From Candidatus Melainabacteria bacterium GWA2_34_9 (GTDB lineage Bacteria; Cyanobacteriota; Vampirovibrionia; Gastranaerophilales; UBA9971): DNA of 7,656 bases. The notes under the pieces are model-generated. The model had not been told where the DNA came from. It made no database searches and saw only the letters and a list, made by a program, of their open reading frames with translations. The DNA lies in contig MFRJ01000032.1 in NCBI GenBank assembly GCA_001784535.1, positions 5,323 through 12,978 of the forward strand, read 5' to 3'. Both the position numbers and the translations under genes were made by a program. The number at the start of each line of letters is the position of its first letter. Within the stretch, counting starts at the first letter, position 1. Positions 1-6,377 of the stretch are shown here, piece by piece.

Positions 1-242
1 CATCTTTACTTGCCAAAATCGGTGCGTGGATAGCAAAACCTGCGCTAATGAAATTAAGAAAGAAAACGGATTATAATGAATATGGCGGCGCATTATTGCT
101 TGGGATTAAAGGCACATGCGTAATTTCACATGGAAGCAGTAAGGCAATTGCTATAAAAAATGCTATTAAAGTCGCTAAAGAATCAGTAGAAAAAGATGTG
201 AACGGAAAAATATCCAGATTATATGAGTCAAATAAATTATGA
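1..242 (+). CDS. plsX: Phosphate acyltransferase PlsX, C-terminal part (5' truncated by window edge)
   Basis: PlsX converts acyl-ACP and phosphate to acyl-phosphate, the acyl donor for PlsY in phosphatidic acid synthesis; it is a peripheral membrane protein. The reading frame is open from base 3 and gives the final 79 residues of a protein that is usually about 330-350 residues long. The recognisable part is the PlsX C-terminal signature: KKTDYNEYGGALLLGIKG, then a HGSS motif and the AIKNAIKVAKE helix. An ATG at 48 lies inside the conserved domain, so it is an internal Met and not a start. The stop codon TGA (240-242) overlaps the fabH ATG (239-241), so the two genes are probably translationally coupled. 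plsX-fabH-fabD order is common in bacteria. The identification is firm despite the truncation. Confidence 0.93.
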   Translation, partial: SLLAKIGAWIAKPALMKLRKKTDYNEYGGALLLGIKGTCVISHGSSKAIAIKNAIKVAKESVEKDVNGKISRLYESNKL

Positions 243-1258
243 TAGACAAAAGATATCCGGTAACAATAACAGGCGTTGGTAAATGTTTACCGGAAAAAGT
301 AATAACAAATGATGATCTTGCAACACTCGTTGATACAAACGATGAATGGATTTTTAGCAGGTCGGGAATTAAAGAAAGACATATAGTAAGCGGAAATGAA
401 ACAGCGTCTTCATTAGCTGCAAAAGCAGCGAAAGAAGCAATTGAATTTGCAGGCGCAGATGTAAAGGATATTGATTTAATTATTTGCGCAACTTCTTTGC
501 CTGATAATTTATATCCGTCAACTGCCTGCGAAGTTCAACTGGCAATTGGCGCAACTAATGCCGCTGCTTTTGATATTGTTGCAGCTTGCAGCGGTTTAAT
601 TTATGGATTAAAAATAGCAAACAGTTTTATCGCATCAGGTGAATATAAAAATGTTCTTTTAGTAGGTGTTGATATTCATTCTCGTTTTGTAAACTGGAAT
701 GACAGGTCAACCTGTGTGCTTTTTGGTGATGGAGCAGGAGCTTTATTAGTTCAAAGATCGCAAGATGAGCAGAATGATGTTCTTGCAGTCGATATTCGCG
801 CTGACGGAACAAAAGCCAGCGAACTGAAAATTCCTTTAACAGGGATTAATTGTCCTCTTGTTGAGCCAAATACACCTGAATTACAGTGTGTAAACATGAA
901 TGGTCGCGAAGTATATAAATTTGCGGTAAATTATGTTCCCGAATCTATTTTACAAGTATTAAAAAGCATAAATTTCTCAGTTAATGATGTTGATAAATAT
1001 GTTTTGCATCAGGCTAACGTAAGAATAATTCAGGCTATTGCTGATAAATTACAGGAAAGTAATGAAAAGTTCTATGTAAATCTGCATAAATACGGTAATA
1101 CTTCATCTGCGTCCATAGCAATCGCATTGACAGATGCAATTGAAGAAAATAAAATAGATTATCCGTCAACACTTGTATTAAGCGGTTTTGGAGCAGGATT
1201 AACCTGGGGAACTGCTGTTGTCAGATGGAGAGCAAAAGATAAGAGAAAACAAGGATGA
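239..1258 (+). CDS. fabH: 3-oxoacyl-ACP synthase III (FabH, KAS III)
   Basis: FabH starts fatty acid synthesis by condensing an acyl-CoA primer (often acetyl-CoA) with malonyl-ACP in the cytosol. At 339 residues it has the usual family length. The thiolase-fold catalytic triad is visible: Cys117 in AACSGL, His257 in LHQAN and Asn287 in YGNTS. The C-terminal glycine-rich SGFGAGL loop is at 315-321. The N-terminal TNDEWIFSRSGIKERH stretch (33-48) matches the family CoA/ACP-binding region. The segment around 148-168 (SRFVNWND, then TCVLFGDGAGA) resembles cyanobacterial FabH, from memory. The start overlaps the plsX stop and has no obvious Shine-Dalgarno, which fits coupling to plsX translation. 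All key residues are present, so it is expected to be active. Primer specificity (acetyl or branched) cannot be read from the sequence. Confidence 0.97.
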   Translation: MIDKRYPVTITGVGKCLPEKVITNDDLATLVDTNDEWIFSRSGIKERHIVSGNETASSLAAKAAKEAIEFAGADVKDIDLIICATSLPDNLYPSTACEVQLAIGATNAAAFDIVAACSGLIYGLKIANSFIASGEYKNVLLVGVDIHSRFVNWNDRSTCVLFGDGAGALLVQRSQDEQNDVLAVDIRADGTKASELKIPLTGINCPLVEPNTPELQCVNMNGREVYKFAVNYVPESILQVLKSINFSVNDVDKYVLHQANVRIIQAIADKLQESNEKFYVNLHKYGNTSSASIAIALTDAIEENKIDYPSTLVLSGFGAGLTWGTAVVRWRAKDKRKQG

Positions 1259-1287
1259 TGAAATTAGACAACAACAGGGAAATTTTT

Positions 1288-1295
1288 AGGAGAGG
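1288..1295 (+). promoter_or_regulatory. Ribosome binding site of fabD
   Basis: The purine run AGGAGAGG precedes fabD. Its AGAGG end is 8 bases from ATG 1304. The AGGAG core is 5 bases from an in-frame TTG at 1298. The ATG is preferred because MNKVAFVFPGQGSQ matches the usual FabD N-terminus closely. Confidence 0.7.
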
Positions 1296-1303
1296 TTTTG
1301 CGA

Positions 1304-2245
1304 ATGAATAAAGTTGCTTTTGTTTTTCCCGGTCAAGGATCTCAATATATTGGGATGGGGAAAGACTTATACGAAAAATATGATGTTGCCGGAAAAATAT
1401 TTAACGAATTTGATTTTATATTGGAAAAAAATCTTTCAAATCTTTGTTTTGAAGGCAATGAAGAAGATTTAAAACAAACAATTAATTCCCAGCCTGCAAT
1501 ACTGGCAGTTTCAATTGCTGCTTATGAAGTATTGAAATCAAAATGTAATATAGTACCTGATTATTTAGCAGGACATAGTCTTGGTGAATATTCAGCTCTT
1601 TATGCAGCAGGAGTTATTAATCTTCCTGAGATTATAAAACTTGTACAAAAGCGGGCAGAATTAATGAATGAAGCTCCGGCAGGAAGCATGACAGCAATTC
1701 TTGGAATGGATGACGAAAAAATTACTCAATTGGTTAATGAATCCTCATCAGCAGGTATTATATGCGCAGCAAATTACAATACTCCTGACCAAACTGTTAT
1801 AAGCGGTGAAACAATCGCTGTTGAAAAAGCTAATGAGCTTGCTAAAGAATTGGGCGCTAAAAGAGTTATACCTCTTGCTGTAAGCGGAGGATTTCATTCT
1901 CCTTTAATGAAGCCTATAGCAGAAAAGTTTGAAAAATATGTCAATAATTCCAATGTTAATGATGCGGGAATTCCTGTTGTTACTAATGTAGATGCAAGAG
2001 CAACTATAGATAAAGCTGAATTTTCTTCAAAAATGGTCAAACAGATTTACTCTTCAGTTTATTGGAAACAAACAATCAACGCTATGGTTGATCAAGGCGT
2101 AGATACTTTTATAGAAATAGGACCAGGCAAGGTTTTGTCGGGAATGATTAAGAAAATTTGTAAAACAGCAAATGTTTATAATGTTTCTGATGTTGAATCA
2201 TTGGAAAAAACCTTAAGTGAGTGTGTTACAGAAGTTGGTGTTTAA
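1304..2245 (+). CDS. fabD: Malonyl-CoA:ACP malonyltransferase (FabD)
   Basis: FabD transfers malonyl from CoA to the ACP phosphopantetheine thiol and so supplies the extender unit for FabH and FabF. From ATG 1304 the protein has 313 residues, the normal length. It opens with the FPGQGSQ motif (8-14; Gln11 helps form the oxyanion hole). The nucleophile is Ser92 in GHSLGEY (90-96). Arg117, which binds the malonyl carboxylate, lies in QKRAELM. The catalytic His198 is in GGFHSPLM, and EIGPGKVL (271-278) closes the active site. An upstream in-frame TTG at 1298 would add only two residues (MR). The gene lies 45 bases after fabH and 45 before fabG in one operon. Nothing is missing, and activity is expected. 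Confidence 0.96.
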   Translation: MNKVAFVFPGQGSQYIGMGKDLYEKYDVAGKIFNEFDFILEKNLSNLCFEGNEEDLKQTINSQPAILAVSIAAYEVLKSKCNIVPDYLAGHSLGEYSALYAAGVINLPEIIKLVQKRAELMNEAPAGSMTAILGMDDEKITQLVNESSSAGIICAANYNTPDQTVISGETIAVEKANELAKELGAKRVIPLAVSGGFHSPLMKPIAEKFEKYVNNSNVNDAGIPVVTNVDARATIDKAEFSSKMVKQIYSSVYWKQTINAMVDQGVDTFIEIGPGKVLSGMIKKICKTANVYNVSDVESLEKTLSECVTEVGV

Positions 2246-2272
2246 ATAAATACCAGTGATAAAAAGAAAATT

Positions 2273-2280
2273 AGGGAGGT
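2273..2280 (+). promoter_or_regulatory. Strong ribosome binding site of fabG
   Basis: AGGGAGGT, an almost full anti-Shine-Dalgarno match, lies 10 bases before ATG 2291. It is the best ribosome binding site in the operon and fixes the fabG start. Confidence 0.75.
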
Positions 2281-2290
2281 TCCTAAAGTA

Positions 2291-3031
2291 ATGAGTGAAG
2301 AAAAAAGAATAGCATTAATAACCGGAGCATCAAGCGGAATTGGAAGAGTTACCGCTATAGAACTTGCAAAAGATGGTTGTACGGCAATTATTAACTATTA
2401 TCCCGTTCCGGCATGCGAAGCTGATGCAGCGAATGTTGTTAAAGAAATTGAAGCACTCGGCGGCACAGCAAAAGCTATGGCATGTGACGTTACAAAAAGT
2501 GAAGAAGTTGAAAAAATGGTCAGCCAGATCATGGAAGAATTCGGCAGAATTGATGTGCTTGTTAATAATGCAGGAATTACAAGAGATGGTTTACTTGTAA
2601 GAATGTCTGATGACGATTGGGAAAGAGTTATCAACACAAACTTAAACAGTGTATTTTATGTAACAAGACCTGTTGCTAAAGTAATGATGAAGCAAAGAAG
2701 CGGAAATATCGTTAATATGGCTAGTATTACCGGAGTTTACGGAAATGCGGGTCAGGCTAATTATGCTTCCACAAAAGCTGCTGTTATCGGTTTTACAAAA
2801 ACAATTGCAAAAGAACTTGCCTCAAGAGGTATTGTAGCTAATGCAGTAGCTCCAGGATTTATTGCAACACCGATGACGGAAAAATTAGATACTGAAAAAA
2901 TCGCTGAACGTATCCCTCTTAAAAGACTGGGTTCACCGGAAGATATAGCTGATCTGGTAAAATTCCTTTCTAAACCCAATTTGTATATTACAGGTCAGGT
3001 TATTGGAGTAGATGGCGGTTTGGTGATATAA
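2291..3031 (+). CDS. fabG: 3-oxoacyl-ACP reductase (FabG)
   Basis: FabG reduces 3-oxoacyl-ACP to (R)-3-hydroxyacyl-ACP with NADPH, the first reduction of each elongation round. The 246-residue protein is a classical short-chain dehydrogenase. The dinucleotide-binding TGASSGIG is at 11-18, Asp66 is in CDVT, and NNAG is at 92-95. The catalytic tetrad is Asn117 (in TNL), Ser145 (in NMAS), Tyr158 and Lys162 (YASTK). A PG motif follows at 188-189, and the C-terminal YITGQVIGVDGG is typical. The loop after the second beta-strand (NYYPVPACEADAANVV, 35-50) is about three residues longer than in common FabG proteins, close to where the NADP 2'-phosphate binds. Its place in the fab operon supports FabG over other short-chain dehydrogenases. 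Confidence 0.95.
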   Translation: MSEEKRIALITGASSGIGRVTAIELAKDGCTAIINYYPVPACEADAANVVKEIEALGGTAKAMACDVTKSEEVEKMVSQIMEEFGRIDVLVNNAGITRDGLLVRMSDDDWERVINTNLNSVFYVTRPVAKVMMKQRSGNIVNMASITGVYGNAGQANYASTKAAVIGFTKTIAKELASRGIVANAVAPGFIATPMTEKLDTEKIAERIPLKRLGSPEDIADLVKFLSKPNLYITGQVIGVDGGLVI

Positions 3032-3074
3032 TTTCTCAGAAAGGTAACAAACCGTAATATATTTTATTCAGTTG

Positions 3075-3104
3075 TAGACAAAATATTAGGATTTCAATTT
3101 AAAT
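3075..3104 (+). promoter_or_regulatory. Possible promoter of acpP
   Basis: The 144-base fabG-acpP gap is AT-rich and codes for nothing I recognise. TAGACA (3075-3080, 5 of 6 bases of the -35 consensus) is followed after 17-18 bases by TTTAAA/TTAAAT (each 4 of 6). This would place a start near 3110 with a leader of about 65 bases. A separate promoter for acpP would fit the very high ACP demand known in other bacteria. The match is weak in such AT-rich DNA, and read-through from fabG is equally possible. A second -35-like TTGACG at 3137-3142 has no good -10 partner. Confidence 0.3.
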
Positions 3105-3163
3105 ATTAAAAGACAAAAAAATAATTTAATTTTTGTTTGACGTAGATAATCAATTTATTTGAA

Positions 3164-3169
3164 AAGGAG
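3164..3169 (+). promoter_or_regulatory. Ribosome binding site of acpP
   Basis: AAGGAG lies 6 bases before ATG 3176, near-ideal spacing, as expected for a highly translated small protein. It settles the acpP start. Confidence 0.75.
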
Positions 3170-3175
3170 AAAAAG

Positions 3176-3412
3176 ATGAGCGATACTTTTGACAGAGTAA
3201 AAAAAGTAATAGTTGACCAATTAAGCGTTGAAGAAGCAGAAGTTACACCTGAAGCTAATTTTACAACAGATTTAGGTGCAGATTCACTTGATACAGTTGA
3301 ACTTGTAATGGCTTTTGAAGAAGAATTCGGCGTAGAAATTCCTGATGAAGAAGCTGAAAAAATCATTAAAGTTCAAGATGCTGTTAGCTTCATTCAAAAA
3401 CACAAAGAATAA
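3176..3412 (+). CDS. acpP: Acyl carrier protein (AcpP)
   Basis: This is the carrier on which all fatty acid intermediates are held through a 4'-phosphopantetheine arm. It has 78 residues, is strongly acidic and forms the four-helix ACP fold. Ser37 in the GADSLDTVEL motif (34-43) is the site modified by the AcpS phosphopantetheinyl transferase. The recognition helix II that follows, VELVMAFEEEFGVEIPDEEA, is nearly canonical and similar to cyanobacterial ACPs. The start is fixed by a good AAGGAG site. It sits directly before fabF, the common acpP-fabF pairing. A long hairpin follows the stop within ten bases and may give acpP a shorter, more abundant transcript than fabF. Confidence 0.97.
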   Translation: MSDTFDRVKKVIVDQLSVEEAEVTPEANFTTDLGADSLDTVELVMAFEEEFGVEIPDEEAEKIIKVQDAVSFIQKHKE

Positions 3413-3418
3413 TAAAAC

Positions 3419-3466
3419 TTGAGCGTTTAAAACGGAAACTCTCAGTTTCCGTTTTAAAAAGCTCAA
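3419..3466 (+). terminator. Long hairpin between acpP and fabF (attenuator or mRNA-processing element)
   Basis: The arms at 3426-3440 and 3444-3458 pair perfectly over 15 bp around a 3-base CTC loop. After a small internal loop (G3425 opposite A3459-A3460) a further 6 bp pair, TTGAGC (3419-3424) with GCTCAA (3461-3466). The centre is ACGGAAACT/AGTTTCCGT. No T-run follows the whole stem, although TTTT lies in the 3' arm right after the GC-containing core. It could therefore work as a partial terminator or as a block to 3' exonucleases that stabilises acpP mRNA. The hairpin is directly visible; the role is inferred. Confidence 0.6.
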
Positions 3467-3514
3467 TCTAAGTAATTATAGTAATCAAAACATATTATTA
3501 GTAAGGAAATTATG

Positions 3515-4771
3515 ATGAGTAATAAAACCAGAAGAGTTGTAATAACAGGAATGGGCGTAGTAAGTCCGTTCGGTGTAGGGCTTGACTTATTCTGGGAAAA
3601 TCTTGTAAAAGGTAATAGCGGGATTAAACCTATAACAGTTGTTGATTTATCTCAACATCCTGTTAGATTTGGCGGAGAATGTTCAGACTTTAATCCCGAT
3701 CTCTACCTTGATAAAAAAGAAGCAAAAAAAATGGACAGATTTACTCAGCTCGGAATGGTTGCAGCTATTGAAGCAATGAAAGATTCCGGACTGGATATGA
3801 ATAAATCAGATCCGACAAGATTAGGCGTTTATATCGGAAGTGCTTCAGGCGGAATGTCGACAATTGAAAAAAACCATCAGGCGATTATGGAAAAAGGACC
3901 GTCAAAATGCAGTCCGTTTACTGTACCAATGATGATTGTCGATATTGCTGCAGGTAGAATTTCCATTATGTTCAATGCAAAAGGTCCAAATAAATGTATT
4001 GTAACCGCATGTGCTACAGCTTCACATTGTTTGGGTGATGCATTCAGAACCATTGTATATGGTGACGCCGATATGATGATAGCCGGAGGCTGTGAAGCTC
4101 CGCTAACTTCACTTGCTATGGCAGGATTCTCCAGTGCAAGAACATTATCCAGAAGAAACGAAGAACCTACTTTAGCAAGCAGACCTTTTGATAAAGACAG
4201 AGATGGGTTTGTTATGTCTGAAGGCGCCGGTGTTTTCGTTCTTGAAGAACTTGAGCATGCATTAGCAAGAGGCGCAAAAATATATGCAGAATTCGTAGGA
4301 TATGGCGCTACAGCAGATGCAAACGATATTGTTGCACCTTGTGCAGATGGTGATGGAGCAGGAAGAGCAATGCAATGTGCTCTTAATGATGCAGGAATGA
4401 TCCCAGAAGATATTCAATATATTAATGCTCACGGTACAAGCACACCATTGGGTGATGTAGCTGAAACTTTGGCAGTAAAAAGAGTGTTTGGTGATTATGC
4501 GAAAAACGGACTGCTGGTTACCTCTACAAAGAGTATGACAGGACATGCACTTGGGGCAGCAGGAGCAATTGAAGCAGCAGCTTGTGTTAAAATTTTAGAA
4601 ACAGGCGTTGTTCCTCCAACAATAAATCTTGATAATCCTGATGAAAAGTGTGATTTGGATTATGTACTAAATGTTGCAAGTAAAGTAGGCAATATAAATG
4701 GTGTAATGTCTAATTCATTTGGATTTGGCGGACATAATGCTTCAATCATCTTTAAAAGATATGAAAAATAA
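3515..4771 (+). CDS. fabF: 3-oxoacyl-ACP synthase II (FabF, KAS II)
   Basis: FabF condenses malonyl-ACP with growing acyl-ACP and carries chain elongation. From ATG 3515 the protein has 418 residues, the usual size. The catalytic set is complete: Cys166 in TACATAS, His306 in NAHGTST and His344 in STKSMTGHALGAAGA, with Lys339 just before it. SFGFGGHNAS (401-410) carries the gatekeeper Phe404. The N-terminus RRVVITGMGVVSPFG is typical of the family. Two adjacent ATGs (3512 and 3515) are possible starts. AAGGA at 3503-3507 is 7 bases from the second and only 4 from the first, so 3515 is chosen; the difference is one Met. It is the last gene of the fab operon and is followed by a strong terminator. 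Confidence 0.96.
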   Translation: MSNKTRRVVITGMGVVSPFGVGLDLFWENLVKGNSGIKPITVVDLSQHPVRFGGECSDFNPDLYLDKKEAKKMDRFTQLGMVAAIEAMKDSGLDMNKSDPTRLGVYIGSASGGMSTIEKNHQAIMEKGPSKCSPFTVPMMIVDIAAGRISIMFNAKGPNKCIVTACATASHCLGDAFRTIVYGDADMMIAGGCEAPLTSLAMAGFSSARTLSRRNEEPTLASRPFDKDRDGFVMSEGAGVFVLEELEHALARGAKIYAEFVGYGATADANDIVAPCADGDGAGRAMQCALNDAGMIPEDIQYINAHGTSTPLGDVAETLAVKRVFGDYAKNGLLVTSTKSMTGHALGAAGAIEAAACVKILETGVVPPTINLDNPDEKCDLDYVLNVASKVGNINGVMSNSFGFGGHNASIIFKRYEK

Positions 4772-4790
4772 TTAATAATAATATATTTTT

Positions 4791-4830
4791 AAAAGAATGG
4801 GGTGATTTTAAAATTCCCCATTCTTTTTTT
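4791..4830 (+). terminator. Rho-independent terminator after fabF
   Basis: AAAAGAATGGGG (4791-4802) pairs over 12 bp with CCCCATTCTTTT (4816-4827) around a 13-base AT-rich loop. The 3' arm runs into an unbroken T-tract (4824-4830). This is a textbook intrinsic terminator and marks the end of the fab operon, 19 bases after the fabF stop. Confidence 0.92.
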
Positions 4831-4831
4831 A

Positions 4832-4842
4832 TGTTATATAAT
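4832..4842 (+). promoter_or_regulatory. Probable extended -10 promoter of the kinase pair
   Basis: TGTTATATAAT contains a perfect TATAAT (4837-4842) and a TG upstream, as in extended -10 promoters, which often need no -35. The expected -35 position lies inside the fabF terminator and has no TTGACA match. It sits just after that terminator and about 40 bases before the first kinase gene, where a new promoter is needed. A start near 4849 is predicted. Confidence 0.5.
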
Positions 4843-4881
4843 TTTATTAAAGAGTCGTTTTTTTAAGGGAAAATTTTATAT

Positions 4882-5553
4882 ATGCGGTTATCTAAAAGTC
4901 ATGGTTTGCCTGGCATGCTAATTGTTGTAGAAGGCGTTGACGGTTCAGGCAAAAGTACACAAATATCATTATTGAAGGATTGGCTAAATTCTACAGTCCA
5001 TGGCGTTATTTTTACAGAGTGGAATTCATCCAGATTAATATCCGAAACAACAAAAAAAGCTAAAAAAAAGAATTTGTTAACACCTAGAACTTTTAGTTTG
5101 CTTCATGCCGTTGACTTTGCGGATAGATTGGAACAAATTATTGTACCTGCATTGAAAGCAGGTTTTATAGTGCTTGCAGACAGATATGTTTACACAGCTT
5201 TTGCAAGAGATGTGGCAAGGGGTGTTGATAAAAACTGGGTGAGAAATATGTACGGGTTTGCAATCAATCCCGATCTCGCTTTCTATTTTAATGTTCCTGT
5301 TGAGACTTCGCTTGCAAGAATATGTACAAACCGTGCTCCAAAATTTTATGAAGCAGGTATGGATTTAAATTTACACAGTGATCCGTATCAAAGTTATAAA
5401 ATTTTTCAAGGTAGGGTTATAAACGAATATGACAATATGGTAGATGAATATGGTCTTATTAAAATAAATGCCGTTGACTCTATTCACAGCCAGCAAGTTT
5501 TATTAAGAGAATTAGTCAGAAAAAAACTTGATGAAAAAGGGATAAGAGTATAG
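4882..5553 (+). CDS. tmk: Thymidylate kinase family protein, first of a tandem pair (probable active dTMP kinase)
   Basis: Thymidylate kinases phosphorylate dTMP to dTDP with ATP for DNA synthesis. This 223-residue protein has an intact Walker A, GVDGSGKST (18-26), with Lys24 and the family Asp20. It also has DFADRLEQ (78-85) and the ADRY motif (Asp100, Arg101, Tyr102) leading into YTAFARDVARG. Possible LID basic residues are Arg146, Arg151 and Lys154, before YEAGMD. It departs from the usual dTMP kinase: the REPGGT segment is replaced by TEWNSS (45-50), so it belongs to a divergent subfamily and its nucleotide specificity is less certain. The start is ATG 4882, with AAGGG 12 bases upstream. 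Met12 would give a more typical N-terminus, but the HGLPG stretch before it is also seen in the next gene (HGYPG), which favours the longer form. Confidence 0.85.
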   Translation: MRLSKSHGLPGMLIVVEGVDGSGKSTQISLLKDWLNSTVHGVIFTEWNSSRLISETTKKAKKKNLLTPRTFSLLHAVDFADRLEQIIVPALKAGFIVLADRYVYTAFARDVARGVDKNWVRNMYGFAINPDLAFYFNVPVETSLARICTNRAPKFYEAGMDLNLHSDPYQSYKIFQGRVINEYDNMVDEYGLIKINAVDSIHSQQVLLRELVRKKLDEKGIRV

Positions 5554-5557
5554 CTAT

Positions 5558-6238
5558 ATGGATATAAATAAAAAACCTCATACCAAACACGGTTATCCCG
5601 GTTTATTAATAGTAATAGAAGGTACAGACGGAGCAGGAAGGTCTACACAGATTGAAAAACTTCGTGAATGGCTTGCAATAGAAAGCTATGGCGTTGTCGT
5701 AAGCCAATGGAAAACTTCCAAATTAATGTCAAATGTTATTGATAATGCTAAGGAAAGAAACCTTTTAAACGCTTATACTTTCAGTTTACTTTATGCATCA
5801 GATTTTGCGGACAGGCTTGAGCAGGTAATTGTGCCTGCTTTGAAAGCAGGCTTGGTTGTTCTGGCAGATAGATATACCTATACAGCTTATGCAAGAGATG
5901 TTGTAAGAGGAGTAAGTCCTGAATGGGCAAGAAAATTATATGATTATGCTCCTGAACCGGATATGGTTTTTTATTTAAAAATGCCTGTAGAGACATTGCT
6001 TAAAAGAATTATTTCCACCAGCGGTTTAAATTATTATGAATCGGGACGCGATATAGGGTTAAGTACTGATTTTTATGAAAGTTTTAAACTTTATCAAAGA
6101 AAGATAATTGCTGAGTATACTAAAATGGAACAAGAATTTGATTTTGTTACTTTTGACGGTACTCTTAAAATTGAAAACATTCAAAACAAACTGCGAATGA
6201 AACTTAATGATTTACTTAAAACAGGTGTTTTGGGGTAA
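5558..6238 (+). CDS. Thymidylate kinase-like paralogue with altered Walker A (K to R), second of the tandem pair
   Basis: This 226-residue protein aligns with the preceding gene product along its whole length with a constant early offset of four residues. Residues 95-119 match 91-115 of the first protein at 20 of 25 positions. The P-loop reads GTDGAGRST (22-30), with Arg28 where the Walker A lysine should be (codon AGG). The family Asp24, DFADRLEQ (82-89) and ADRY (103-106) are kept. In the LID region Arg151 and Lys154 of the paralogue are replaced by Ser155 and Asn158, while Arg150 remains and Arg164 is new. It starts 4 bases after the first kinase stop with only a weak AAGAG site, so the two are cotranscribed and probably coupled. 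It may be a weak kinase, a regulatory pseudokinase, or a partner in a heterodimer, since the family is normally dimeric. Function is unproven. Confidence 0.8.
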   Translation: MDINKKPHTKHGYPGLLIVIEGTDGAGRSTQIEKLREWLAIESYGVVVSQWKTSKLMSNVIDNAKERNLLNAYTFSLLYASDFADRLEQVIVPALKAGLVVLADRYTYTAYARDVVRGVSPEWARKLYDYAPEPDMVFYLKMPVETLLKRIISTSGLNYYESGRDIGLSTDFYESFKLYQRKIIAEYTKMEQEFDFVTFDGTLKIENIQNKLRMKLNDLLKTGVLG

Positions 6239-6255
6239 TTTCTGATGTCCTTGAG

Positions 6256-6292
6256 AGGAGAGACGTAGTAGTATTACTTCTCTTTTGATTTT
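6256..6292 (+). terminator. Probable rho-independent terminator after the kinase pair
   Basis: AGGAGAGA (6256-6263) pairs with TCTCTTTT (6279-6286) with two G-U pairs. After one C/T mismatch, GTAG pairs with TTAC (6265-6268 with 6274-6277) around a 5-base loop. T-runs at 6283-6286 and 6289-6292 follow or overlap the 3' arm. It is weaker than the fabF terminator but correctly placed, 18 bases after the stop. Confidence 0.6.
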
Positions 6293-6377
6293 ATAAATAT
6301 ATGTAAATTTAATAAGTTTCCAGGTTAAGTTTTCAAGCCAACTGTTCGAATAATAATGTAGAATAAGTTATTAGAAC

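Noticed and set aside
48..242. A separate 64-residue small protein before fabH
   Set aside because: The frame is open upstream to base 3 and the sequence is the conserved C-terminus of PlsX; the ATG at 48 is internal.
2398..2979. Reverse-strand and alternative-frame open frames within fabG
   Set aside because: They are low-complexity Ser/Ile/Thr-rich antisense shadows of a well conserved gene, with no ribosome site and no family resemblance.
3032..3175. A terminator or small RNA in the fabG-acpP gap
   Set aside because: Only short AT-only pairings such as TTTC/GAAA and CAAAAA/TTTTTG are present, with no GC-containing stem; nothing separates this from composition.
3032..3175. A FapR-type operator controlling fatty acid synthesis
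   Set aside because: I looked for a TTAGTACC-like inverted repeat in the intergenic regions of the fab operon and found none.
4262..4546. A Cys-rich 94-residue reverse-strand open frame inside fabF
   Set aside because: The many cysteines come from reading GCA/ACA-rich Ala and Thr codons on the opposite strand; it lies fully inside fabF.
5558..6238. Second kinase gene as a decaying pseudogene
   Set aside because: The frame is full length with no frameshift, the other motifs are conserved, and divergence from the first copy shows many synonymous changes, which suggests an old duplication under selection.
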